The notes under the pieces are model-generated. The model saw only the letters and a program-made list of their open reading frames with translations. It was not told the DNA's origin and ran no database searches. A stretch of DNA of 64,000 nt from positions 1,674,001 through 1,738,000 of the forward strand of contig OZ241886.1 in NCBI GenBank assembly GCA_965203375.1, written 5' to 3'. The position numbers and the translations under genes were made by a program. Positions 26,517 to 36,168 of the stretch are shown here, piece after piece. How positions within the stretch are numbered: the stretch's first letter is position 1; each line of letters begins with the position of its first letter. Source of the stretch: CATQHS01 sp965203375 (GTDB lineage: Bacteria; Actinomycetota; Acidimicrobiia; Acidimicrobiales; Aldehydirespiratoraceae).

Positions 26517-27935
26517 GTGCCCGACGAGGACTCGCCCGACGATCCCGAGGCCGTCGACCCGCCCGGCGGAACCTCATCGGATCAGGACTCGCCCGCCCAA
26601 GACCCGCCGGGCCAGGACTCGCCCGACGATCCGGGGCTGTTCGACAAGGTCGTCAACCTGGCCAAGCGGCGGGGCTTCGTCTACCAGTCGGCCGAGATCT
26701 ACGGCGGCTTCCGCTCCGCCTACGACTACGGACCCCTCGGCGTGCTGCTGCTGGGCAACGTCAAGCGGCAGTGGTGGCGCTCGATGGTGCAGCTCCGCCA
26801 CGACGTGGTGGGCCTGGACTCCTCCATCCTGTCGCCGCCGGCGGTGTGGGAGGCCTCCGGCCACCTCGAGAACTTCAGCGACCCCCTGGTGGACTGCCGG
26901 AGCTGCGGGGCCCGGCACCGGGCCGACAAGCTGGCCGACCCCGGCGTCTGCCCCGACTGCGGAAGCGCCGGCACCCTCACCGAGGCCCGCCAGTTCAACC
27001 TCATGTTCTCCACCCGGGCCGGCCCGGCGGCCGACTCGGCGGCCGAGGTGTTCCTGCGCCCCGAGACGGCCCAGGGCACCTTCGTGAACTTCATGAACGT
27101 GCTGCGCACCAGCCGCCGCCGCCCGCCGTTCGGCATCGCCCAGATCGGCAAGTCGTTCCGCAACGAGATCACCCCCGGCAACTTCGTCTTCCGCACCCGC
27201 GAGTTCGAGCAGATGGAGCTGGAGTACTTCGTCCCGCCCGAGGAGGCCGACCGGTGGTTCCGCCGCTGGTGCTCCGACCGGATGCAGTGGTATCTCGACT
27301 TAGGCATCCCCGCCGACCGGCTGCGTCTGCGGCCCCACCCGCCCGCCGAGCTCAGCCACTACTCCTCGGCCACCTCCGACGTGGAGTTCCGGTTCCCGTG
27401 GGGCTGGGACGAGCTGGAGGGCGTGGCCAACCGGGGCGACTACGACCTGAGCCGCCACGCCGAGCGCTCCGGCGAGCGGATCGAGTACTTCGACCAGGCC
27501 TCCGGGACCCGCTACGTGCCCCACGTCATCGAGCCCGCCGCGGGCGCCACCCGGGCGGCCATGGCCTTCCTGACGGCGGCGTACCACACCGAGCCGGTCG
27601 GCGACGGCGAGCGCACCGTGCTGCGCCTCGACCACCGCCTGGCCCCCCACCAGGTGGCGGTGCTGCCCCTGTCCCGCAACGAGTCGCTGGTGCCGACCGC
27701 GCTGGAGGTCTTCGACCTGCTCAAGGGGCGGTGGATGTGCGACTACGACGAGACCCAGGCCATCGGCCGCCGCTACCGCCGCCAAGACGAGATCGGCACC
27801 CCCCTGTGCGTCACCGTCGACTTCGACACTCTGAACGACTCGGCGGTGACGGTGCGCGACCGCGACACCATGGCCCAGGACCGCATCGGCCTCGACCGCC
27901 TCCTCGACCACATCGCCGAGCGATTGACCTTCTAA
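26517..27935 (+). CDS. glyS: Glycyl-tRNA synthetase (single-chain, alpha2 type)
   Basis: 472 residues from GTG, with TAGCCT six bases upstream (leaderless pattern). The first 40 residues are an acidic Asp/Ser/Pro tail with repeated DSPxxDP units. The class II core follows: VNLAKRRGFVYQSAEIYGG, motif 2 around GKSFRNEITPGNFVFRTREFEQME, FRFPWGWDELEGVANRGDYDL and motif 3 near the final third. A C-terminal anticodon-binding domain ends the chain. It charges tRNA-Gly. Confidence 0.95.
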   Translation: MPDEDSPDDPEAVDPPGGTSSDQDSPAQDPPGQDSPDDPGLFDKVVNLAKRRGFVYQSAEIYGGFRSAYDYGPLGVLLLGNVKRQWWRSMVQLRHDVVGLDSSILSPPAVWEASGHLENFSDPLVDCRSCGARHRADKLADPGVCPDCGSAGTLTEARQFNLMFSTRAGPAADSAAEVFLRPETAQGTFVNFMNVLRTSRRRPPFGIAQIGKSFRNEITPGNFVFRTREFEQMELEYFVPPEEADRWFRRWCSDRMQWYLDLGIPADRLRLRPHPPAELSHYSSATSDVEFRFPWGWDELEGVANRGDYDLSRHAERSGERIEYFDQASGTRYVPHVIEPAAGATRAAMAFLTAAYHTEPVGDGERTVLRLDHRLAPHQVAVLPLSRNESLVPTALEVFDLLKGRWMCDYDETQAIGRRYRRQDEIGTPLCVTVDFDTLNDSAVTVRDRDTMAQDRIGLDRLLDHIAERLTF

Positions 27936-27966
27936 GAGAGGTTCGGCGCGGGCTAGGTTCGCGGCG

Positions 27967-29757
27967 ATGGGGATCGTCGCCGAGGACATCGCCGCCGTTA
28001 GGGCCGCCACCGACATCGTGGCGGTGATCGGGGAGCACACCGAGATAAAGCGCTCGGGCCGCCAGTGGATGGCCCGCTGCCCGCTGCACGGCGAGCGGAC
28101 GCCGTCGCTGGCCGTGTCGCCCGACAAGGGCGTCTTCCACTGCTTCGGCTGCGGGCGCAGCGGCGACGTGATCACCTTCGTGCGGGAGATCGACAACCTC
28201 GACTTCCCCGGGGCGGTCGAGCAGCTCGCCAAGCGGGCCGGGATCACCCTGCGCTACACCCGCCAAGAGGAGAGCGCGGCCCGGGCCCGCCGCCAGCGGC
28301 TGCTCGAAGCGGTGGCCGCCGCCGCCGAGTTCTACCACCGGCGGCTGGTCTCCGGCGACGACGCCGGCCAGGCCCGCGGCTACCTGCGCTCCCGCGGCTA
28401 CGGCGGCGACGTGATCCGCCGCTACCGGATCGGCTGGGCCCCCGACGACTGGGACCAGCTCGCCCGCCACCTCGACCTGTCCGAGCGGGACCTGGCCGAC
28501 TCCGGCCTCGGGTTCGTCAACCGCTCCGGCCGCCGGCAGGACTTCTTCCGGGCCCGGGTGCTGTTCCCGATCACCAACGATCGGGGCGATCCGGTCGGCT
28601 TCGGGGGCCGGGCCCTGCCCGGCGACGAGGGCCCCAAGTACAAGAACACCTCGGGCGACGCGGCGGTCTACGACAAGAGCAAGGTGCTCTACGGGCTGCA
28701 CGAGCAGCGGGAGGAGATCGTGCGGGCCGGCGAGGCGGTGGTCTGCGAGGGCTACACCGACGTGATCGGGTTCGCCACCGCCGGCATCGAGCGGGCCGTG
28801 GCCACCTGCGGCACCGCCCTGACCGCCGATCACGTCAAGCTGCTGGCCCGGTTCTCGGCCCGGCGCCTGGTGCTGGCCTTCGACGCCGACGCGGCCGGGA
28901 CGGCCGCGGCCGAGCGGGTGTACGCCTGGGAGCGCGAGTTCGGCCTCGACGTCCGGGTCGCCGACCTCCCGGCCGGCGTCGACCCCGACGACTTGGCCCG
29001 ATCCGACCCCGCCGCCCTTCAGCGGGCGGTGGGCGGCGCCGTGCCGCTGCTCCAGTTCCGGATCGACCGGGTGCTGGCCGACGCCGACATGACCACCATC
29101 GAGGGGAGGGCCCGGGCCGCGTCTGCGTCTGCCGAGGCGGTGGGCGAGCACCCCGACCCCTTGGTGCGCGACGAATACCTGGTCTACGTGGCCGACCGCT
29201 GCCGGGTCGACAGCGCCACCCTGCGCGAGAAGCGGGCCAAAGAGCCGGGGCGGCGGCCTTCTCCGGGTCGGACCGCCGACCGATCCGACATCGGGCAGAT
29301 CCGGCTCACCTCCGAGGACGAGGCCCTGCGCCTGCTGATACACCGGCCCGCCGAGGTGGCCGGCCGCCTGGACGAGTCCCTGTTCGGCGATCCGGTCCGC
29401 GGGGAGGCGTACCGGGCCCTGCGCGAGGGCGTCGACTTGGCCGTGGTCGGGGACCAAGTCGGTGAGCTGGCGGCCCGACTGATTAGGCGGCTGGCGGTGG
29501 AGGACGCGGACGAGGTGGAGACCGACGACGTTTTGGCTCTGGTCCACCGGTGGGCTGGCGAGCGGGCCATGGAGACGCTGAGGTACCGCACGCGCGATGT
29601 CAAAGACCCGGCCCGGTGGCGGGAGTACAACACCGCCCTGATGTGGGTCAAGACGCAGACGGACCTTTTGGCCGAGCGCCGCACCCGCCGGGAGGCCATG
29701 GACCGGTTGCTGCCGTGGCTCATCGAACACAGCCGCCAAGAGGACCTGTACCGGTGA
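27967..29757 (+). CDS. dnaG: DNA primase
   Basis: 596 residues. A CHC2-type zinc finger lies at the N-terminus (CPLH ... CFGCGRSGD, about 37-62). The catalytic Toprim core contains VVCEGYTDVIGF (about 257) and LAFDADAAGTAAAERV. The C-terminal part is the helicase-interacting region. DnaG makes RNA primers at the replication fork. TAGGTT seven bases before the ATG suggests a leaderless mRNA. It is followed by sigA, an order conserved in many actinobacteria. Confidence 0.96.
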   Translation: MGIVAEDIAAVRAATDIVAVIGEHTEIKRSGRQWMARCPLHGERTPSLAVSPDKGVFHCFGCGRSGDVITFVREIDNLDFPGAVEQLAKRAGITLRYTRQEESAARARRQRLLEAVAAAAEFYHRRLVSGDDAGQARGYLRSRGYGGDVIRRYRIGWAPDDWDQLARHLDLSERDLADSGLGFVNRSGRRQDFFRARVLFPITNDRGDPVGFGGRALPGDEGPKYKNTSGDAAVYDKSKVLYGLHEQREEIVRAGEAVVCEGYTDVIGFATAGIERAVATCGTALTADHVKLLARFSARRLVLAFDADAAGTAAAERVYAWEREFGLDVRVADLPAGVDPDDLARSDPAALQRAVGGAVPLLQFRIDRVLADADMTTIEGRARAASASAEAVGEHPDPLVRDEYLVYVADRCRVDSATLREKRAKEPGRRPSPGRTADRSDIGQIRLTSEDEALRLLIHRPAEVAGRLDESLFGDPVRGEAYRALREGVDLAVVGDQVGELAARLIRRLAVEDADEVETDDVLALVHRWAGERAMETLRYRTRDVKDPARWREYNTALMWVKTQTDLLAERRTRREAMDRLLPWLIEHSRQEDLYR

Positions 29758-29848
29758 CACACGCTCGAAATCGGCGCCCGGCCGAGCCGGGATCCGTGGC
29801 GGCGGATCTGAGCCAGGCCGGGGGTTGGCCGGGCGCGGGAATGCGGCG

Positions 29849-30781
29849 ATGACTCCGACCCGGGGGCAGGCCGACGACTCCGTCCGGCAATATCTCGAAG
29901 AGATCAGCCGGGTCGACCGGCTGGACCGCGACCAGGAGGAGCGCATCACCCACCGCATCCGCCGGGGTCTGGCCGCGTCCGACCGGCTGGCGGCCGGCGA
30001 GCCCATCGGCGCGGCCGAGCGGCGCAGGCTGGAGCGCTTGGTCCAAGACGGCGACGGGGCCCGCGAGGAGATGGTGAGCGCCAACCTCCGGCTGGTGGTG
30101 TCCATCGCCAAGCGCTACACGAGCCGGGACATGGGTCTGCTGGACCTGGTCCAAGAGGGGAACCTGGGCCTGATGCGGGCGGTGGAGCGGTTCGATCCCT
30201 CCATGGGGTGGAAGTTCTCCACTTACGCCACCTGGTGGATACGCCAGTCCATCGCCCGGGCCATCGCCAGCCAGGCCCGCACCATACGGATCCCCCGGTA
30301 CATGCTGGCCGAGATGAACCGGGTCGGCCGGACCCGGCGCCAGATGCACCAAGACCTGGGGCGGGAGCCGACGGTGGGGGAGCTGGCCGCCGAGATCGAT
30401 CTGCCGGCCGAGCGGGTGAGGGAGATACTGCGGATCAGCATGGACCCGCTGTCGCTGGACTCGCCCGCCGGCGACCGGGGCGACTCCAGCCTGGGCGACC
30501 TGATCGAGGACCGGGACGCGGAGACCCCGGTCGACGCCGCCGCCCGCCTGGAGCTGGCCGGCACCGTGGCGGAGGTGCTGCACGAGTTCTCCAAGCCCGA
30601 GCAGGATGTCATCCGGCTGCGGTTCGGCCTCGACGACGGCCGGCCCCGCACCCTCGAGGAGGTGGGCCGCACCTTCGGCGTCACCCGGGAGCGGATCCGC
30701 CAGATCGAGAAGAAGGCCCTGGCCCGGCTGCGCCAGCCCAGCCGGTCCCAGCCGCTGCGCGACTATCTCGAATCCTCCTGA
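29849..30781 (+). CDS. sigA: Principal RNA polymerase sigma factor (SigA/RpoD family)
   Basis: 310 residues from the ATG at 29849. Region 1.2 is DDSVRQYLEEISRVDRL. Region 2 includes DLVQEGNLGLMRAVERFD and YATWWIRQSIARAI for -10 binding. Region 4 carries the helix-turn-helix LEEVGRTFGVTRERIRQIE for -35 recognition. Region 1.1 is absent, so it is a short principal-type sigma factor. It would recognise the TANNNT and TTGAAT-like elements described in this window. The last bases of the gene are duplicated downstream. Confidence 0.94.
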   Translation: MTPTRGQADDSVRQYLEEISRVDRLDRDQEERITHRIRRGLAASDRLAAGEPIGAAERRRLERLVQDGDGAREEMVSANLRLVVSIAKRYTSRDMGLLDLVQEGNLGLMRAVERFDPSMGWKFSTYATWWIRQSIARAIASQARTIRIPRYMLAEMNRVGRTRRQMHQDLGREPTVGELAAEIDLPAERVREILRISMDPLSLDSPAGDRGDSSLGDLIEDRDAETPVDAAARLELAGTVAEVLHEFSKPEQDVIRLRFGLDDGRPRTLEEVGRTFGVTRERIRQIEKKALARLRQPSRSQPLRDYLESS

Positions 30782-30800
30782 CCGCGCGGGCGGTGGGGGT

Positions 30801-30881
30801 TCGCGCGTGGTCCCGGCCGCGGCGCGGCTATCGCGCGTGGTCCCGGCCGCGGCGCGGCTATCTCGAATCCTCCTGACCGCG
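30801..30881 (+). repeat. 30-bp tandem repeat plus duplicated sigA 3' end
   Basis: Two exact 30-bp units start at 30801 and 30831 (TCGCGCGTGGTCCCGGCCGC...). They are followed by a copy of the sigA end, TCTCGAATCCTCCTGACCGC, at 30861. The original of that end is at 30765. This is another case of a gene end being duplicated into the spacer. Confidence 0.8.
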
Positions 30882-30914
30882 GGCGCCGGTGCCGGTGGTA
30901 TCGTGGAGGGGCCG

Positions 30915-30987
30915 TCCGGGGTAGCTCAGCAGGCAGAGCAAGCGGCTGTTAACCGCTAGGTCGTGGGTTCGACCCCCACCCCCGGAG
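30915..30987 (+). tRNA. tRNA-Asn (anticodon GTT)
   Basis: 73-nt cloverleaf: acceptor TCCGGGG pairs with CCCCGGA, the anticodon loop is CTGTTAA, and the T loop is TTCGACC. The 3' half is overlapped in antisense by the open frame of the sulfotransferase gene. Confidence 0.95.
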
Positions 30988-31807
30988 CAATTGCCCGGAA
31001 ATACACGCCTTCGCCGAGGCGCTCGGATTGATCCTCGATGATTGAGCAGCACTCGTCATAGGCAGATTCCAACTTCTGAAGAGAGTCTTCAGACAACTTC
31101 ACTCCATTCATGCCGTTATTCAGCGGAATGAAGAATATCTTCTTGATTGTTTCGCTGTCCTTGAGCCTTTGCAGGAAAGACCGGAAGCCTAGTTTGCGAA
31201 GGAAGAAACTGCAGATTTTACCTACAGCAGACAGCGGTATGAACCGGGCCCGGACCGATTCATTTACCGCGTCTTGAGGTATTTCATCAAACTTCTGAAT
31301 CCCGCAGATGGCTGACAATGCATCCAAAAAGCGGCCAGTGTCTTGGGTCAGCGTTGAGAAACTCACGGTCATAACGTCAACATTGATATCGAATAAGTCT
31401 TTGAGTCTGTGAGGCAGCAACCGGTCTCTCACCGTGGCTTTTTCCAAATACTTGTTGCCGAGCAGGGCCGAATACTCTCCTCGGCTCCGGCGGAAGCGCA
31501 TCATGGACAGGGCTCGGTCCTGGTGGTTTCTTATGATCACCATTAGCAGAATCTTTGCGCCATCGGCTTGGAGAAGCTCGACACCCCATGAAAGGGCCGG
31601 GTCTCGATAAGCGAAATTGGCTATATCACAAAGTATCTCCTTATCGTTGCGGTTCCTTTGCTGTGCCCTTCCGTAAGCTTTCGGAGACCGGTAGTAGCCG
31701 CCTTCTTTGATTTCGGGAAAAGCCAGATTCGGATGGCTCTTGAAGATGCGGTACAAGAATTCGGTTCCCGACCTCCCCGGCCCGACCGCGAGCAGATAGT
31801 CATACAC
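30956..31807 (-). CDS. PAPS-type sulfotransferase domain protein, low GC, 3' end running into tRNA-Asn
   Basis: 283 residues from GTG. The N-terminal P-loop-like motif LAVGPGRSGTEFLYRIF matches the 5'-phosphosulfate-binding loop of sulfotransferases. IIRNHQDRALSMM (about 112-124) resembles the 3'-phosphate-binding region. It would transfer sulfate from PAPS to an unknown acceptor; the adjacent sat-cysC gene makes PAPS. GC is clearly lower than in the surrounding genes, suggesting transfer. The last ten or so residues (GVGVEPTT) are simply the antisense translation of tRNA-Asn. The original 3' end may have been lost when the gene landed next to the tRNA. Confidence 0.78.
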   Translation of the reverse strand: MYDYLLAVGPGRSGTEFLYRIFKSHPNLAFPEIKEGGYYRSPKAYGRAQQRNRNDKEILCDIANFAYRDPALSWGVELLQADGAKILLMVIIRNHQDRALSMMRFRRSRGEYSALLGNKYLEKATVRDRLLPHRLKDLFDINVDVMTVSFSTLTQDTGRFLDALSAICGIQKFDEIPQDAVNESVRARFIPLSAVGKICSFFLRKLGFRSFLQRLKDSETIKKIFFIPLNNGMNGVKLSEDSLQKLESAYDECCSIIEDQSERLGEGVYFRAIAPGVGVEPTT

Positions 31808-31938
31808 CGGTCAGCGCCATCGGCGATCTGGGGTCAGCCCGACCGTCGGCCGCGCCGCTCCGCTGGAGGTCGGGCGCCATCGGCCGGGTCGGCGCCCTGC
31901 GCCGTCCGGGCGGCTGCCGGAACGGGTAGGGTCTACGC

Positions 31939-32011
<73 letters not shown>

Positions 32012-32137
32012 CCGCCGGGCGCCGGACCGAAGGAACGCCGGACCGGCACCCGTCCCGTCCCGGAGCCGGGGGGTGATACATCCAGGCCGACCTCGAAGGC
32101 GGGCCATGCTAGGAGCGGCAGCGATGGGGAGCGAGCG

Positions 32138-33856
<1,719 letters not shown>

Positions 33857-33858
33857 GG

Positions 33859-35013
33859 ATGGATCTGACCTGGAGCGACGAGCAGCGGGCGCTGCGGGCC
33901 GAGCTGAGGGACTGGCTGGAGCGCAGCCTGGCCCAGTGGCGGGCCGAGATCGGCGGGGTCGAGCTCTCCGGGGACACCCGCGAGGGGGTGGCCCAGCAGT
34001 TGCTGTGGGAGCGCCGGCTGTACGAGGCGGGCTGGTCGGCGGTGTGGTGGCCCCGCCGGTACGGGGGCCGCGACGGCACCCGCTGGGACTGGCTGATCTT
34101 CGAGGAGGAGTACTGGCGGGCCGGCGCCCCTCAGCGGGTCACCCAGAACGGCATCCAGATCCTGGCCCCGGCCCTGTTCGAGCTGGGCACGCCCGCCCAG
34201 CGCGACGCCATCCTGCCCCGGATGGCCGCGGCCGACGACCTGTGGTGCCAGGGCTGGTCCGAGCCGGGGGCGGGCAGCGACCTGGCCGCGGTGGCCAGCC
34301 GGGCCCGGGCGGTCGAAGGCGGCTGGGTGCTGGACGGCCAGAAGACCTGGACCACCAGGGGCGCCTTCTGCACCCACCTGTTCGGCCTGTTCCGCTCCGA
34401 CCCCGACTCCGAGCGCCATCGGGGCCTGACCTATCTGCTGGTCCCCCTGGACCTTGACGGGATCACCGTGCGGGGATTCGGCCGCCTCGACGGCGACGAG
34501 GGCTTCGCCGAGGTGTTCTTCGACGAGGCCTTCCTGCCCGACGACGCGGTGGGGGGAGGGGTGGTGCTGGGCGAGCCGGGCCGGGGCTGGGACGCGGTGA
34601 TCGCCACCGCGGGCGCCGAGCGGGGGCTGCTGCGCTCCCCGGGCCGCTACCAGGCCACCGCCTCGGCGCTGATCGAGCTGGCCGGCGCCTCGGGGGCCGA
34701 CCTGCGCGGGCGGCGCCGGGCGGCCGAGGCCTGGATGAAGGTCGAGGCGTTCCGGCTCAAGACGCTGGAGACGGTCACCACTCTGGCCGAGGGCGGCGAT
34801 GTCGGCGCCGAGGCCAGCCTCACCAAGCTGTGGTGGTCCGAGCTCGACATCGAGCTGCACGAGCTGGCCCTGGACCTGCTCGGGCCCGAGGCCGAGCTGG
34901 AGGGCCCCTGGAGCAAGGGCCACCAGTTCGCCCTGGCCGGCCCCATCTACGCCGGCACCAACGAGATCCAGCGCAACATCGTGGCCGAGCGGGTCCTGGG
35001 CCTGCCCCGATGA
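33859..35013 (+). CDS. Acyl-CoA dehydrogenase (first of a pair)
   Basis: 384 residues. An N-terminal helical domain is followed by WCQGWSEPGAGSDLAA, the FAD/substrate-binding signature. Then come GWVLDGQKTWTTRGAFCTHLF and a C-terminal YAGTNEIQRNIVAERVLGLPR. It oxidises an acyl-CoA to the enoyl-CoA, passing electrons to ETF. It starts two bases after the sat-cysC stop. A second, shorter acyl-CoA dehydrogenase follows. Such unequal pairs often form heteromers in steroid-ring or branched-acid degradation (FadE-type). The substrate cannot be told from sequence. Confidence 0.92.
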   Translation: MDLTWSDEQRALRAELRDWLERSLAQWRAEIGGVELSGDTREGVAQQLLWERRLYEAGWSAVWWPRRYGGRDGTRWDWLIFEEEYWRAGAPQRVTQNGIQILAPALFELGTPAQRDAILPRMAAADDLWCQGWSEPGAGSDLAAVASRARAVEGGWVLDGQKTWTTRGAFCTHLFGLFRSDPDSERHRGLTYLLVPLDLDGITVRGFGRLDGDEGFAEVFFDEAFLPDDAVGGGVVLGEPGRGWDAVIATAGAERGLLRSPGRYQATASALIELAGASGADLRGRRRAAEAWMKVEAFRLKTLETVTTLAEGGDVGAEASLTKLWWSELDIELHELALDLLGPEAELEGPWSKGHQFALAGPIYAGTNEIQRNIVAERVLGLPR

Positions 35014-35148
35014 GATTCGGGCTAGGTCGCGGGGCGGGCCGCCGTGAGGTTCGGGTTGGGTCGCGGGGCGGGCCGCCGTGAGGTTCGGGCTCGAATCGCG
35101 GGGCGGGGCCGCCGTGAGGTCTGAGGCGGGCGGCGGGTCGAGGCCGCT
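35014..35148 (+). repeat. Tandem copies of the next gene's start region
   Basis: Near-copies of (A/G)TGAGGTTCGGGCTCG lie at 35010, 35043, 35080 and 35149, interspersed with GCGGGGCGGGCCGCC. Only the last begins the real acyl-CoA dehydrogenase gene. The earlier ones are decoy start codons in a degenerate 35-45 bp repeat. Confidence 0.8.
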
Positions 35149-36093
35149 ATGAGGTTCGGGCTCGACGAAGACCGGATCGCCTTCCGGGACGCGGCCCGCG
35201 ACCTGCTGGCCCGCTGGTGCCCGCCCGAGGCGGTGAGAGCCGCCTGGACCGGACCCCCCGACCCGCGGCCCTGGCAGGGGCTGACCGAGATGGGCGTGCT
35301 GGGATTGATGGCGCCCGAGAGCTCCGGCGGCCTCGGGCTGGACGAGACCTTCCTGGCCCCGGTGATCGAGGAGGCGGGCTGGGCCGGGCTGCCCCAGCCC
35401 CTCACCGCCACCGCCCTGGTGGCCGCCCCCCTGGGCGTGGCCGAGCCGGTGGTGGCCACCGACCTGGGCGGCCCGCTGGTGGCGGGGGCCGGATACGCCG
35501 GAGCGTTCCTGCTGGCGGCCGGCGGAGGCCTGCGGCTGTACCGGCGCGACGAGGTGGAGGTCGAGCCGGTCGTCACCGTGGACCGGGCCCGCCACTGCGG
35601 ACGGGTCCGGCCGACCGGGCCGGGGGCGCCGGTGACCGACGACCCCGCCGAGGTGGGGCGGGCCTTCGACCGGGGGGTGCTGGGAACGGCGGCCGAGCTG
35701 GTGGGCCTGGCCCGCCGGATGCTGGACCTCGCCGTGGCCCACGTGGGCGAGCGGCGCCAGTTCGGCCGCCCGGTGGGCAGCTTCCAGGCGGTGAAGCACC
35801 ACCTGGCCGAGGCCCGGCTCCAGGTCCATTTCGCCGCCCCGGCAGTGGCTTATGCCGCCCACGCCCTGGCGCAGCGCCTCGAGGACGCGTCTCGCAGCGT
35901 CTCGACGGCCAAGTGGCTGGCCGGCCGGGCCGCCGCGGTCGCGGGCCGGGCCTCCCTCCAGTGCCACGGGGCCATCGGCTACACGGTCGAGGCCGATCTG
36001 CACCTCTTCCTGAAGCGGTCCTGGGCCCTGGCCCGCACCTGGGGCGACGACGACCATCACGCCGACCGGGTGGCCGCCGCCCTCGGACTCTGA
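35149..36093 (+). CDS. Acyl-CoA dehydrogenase (second, shorter subunit)
   Basis: 314 residues. It shows the N-terminal acyl-CoA dehydrogenase helices (FGLDEDRIAFRDAARDLLARW), a shortened middle domain, and the C-terminal domain with GERRQFGRPVGSFQAVKHHLAE and QCHGAIGYTVEADLHLFLKR. The missing middle residues fit the small partner of an alpha2-beta2 FadE complex with the preceding gene. The true ATG is the last in a series of repeated start-like sequences. Confidence 0.9.
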   Translation: MRFGLDEDRIAFRDAARDLLARWCPPEAVRAAWTGPPDPRPWQGLTEMGVLGLMAPESSGGLGLDETFLAPVIEEAGWAGLPQPLTATALVAAPLGVAEPVVATDLGGPLVAGAGYAGAFLLAAGGGLRLYRRDEVEVEPVVTVDRARHCGRVRPTGPGAPVTDDPAEVGRAFDRGVLGTAAELVGLARRMLDLAVAHVGERRQFGRPVGSFQAVKHHLAEARLQVHFAAPAVAYAAHALAQRLEDASRSVSTAKWLAGRAAAVAGRASLQCHGAIGYTVEADLHLFLKRSWALARTWGDDDHHADRVAAALGL

Positions 36094-36168
36094 GCGCGAT
36101 GCCAGAGACGGCGGCTCGTTCAATAGCATTCGCGTCGTAGCCGGCCGTCCAGACAGGAGGCATGTGGG

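Noticed and set aside
30956..30990. Genuine C-terminal peptide GVGVEPTT of the sulfotransferase
   Set aside because: It is the antisense translation of tRNA-Asn, a frequent annotation artefact.
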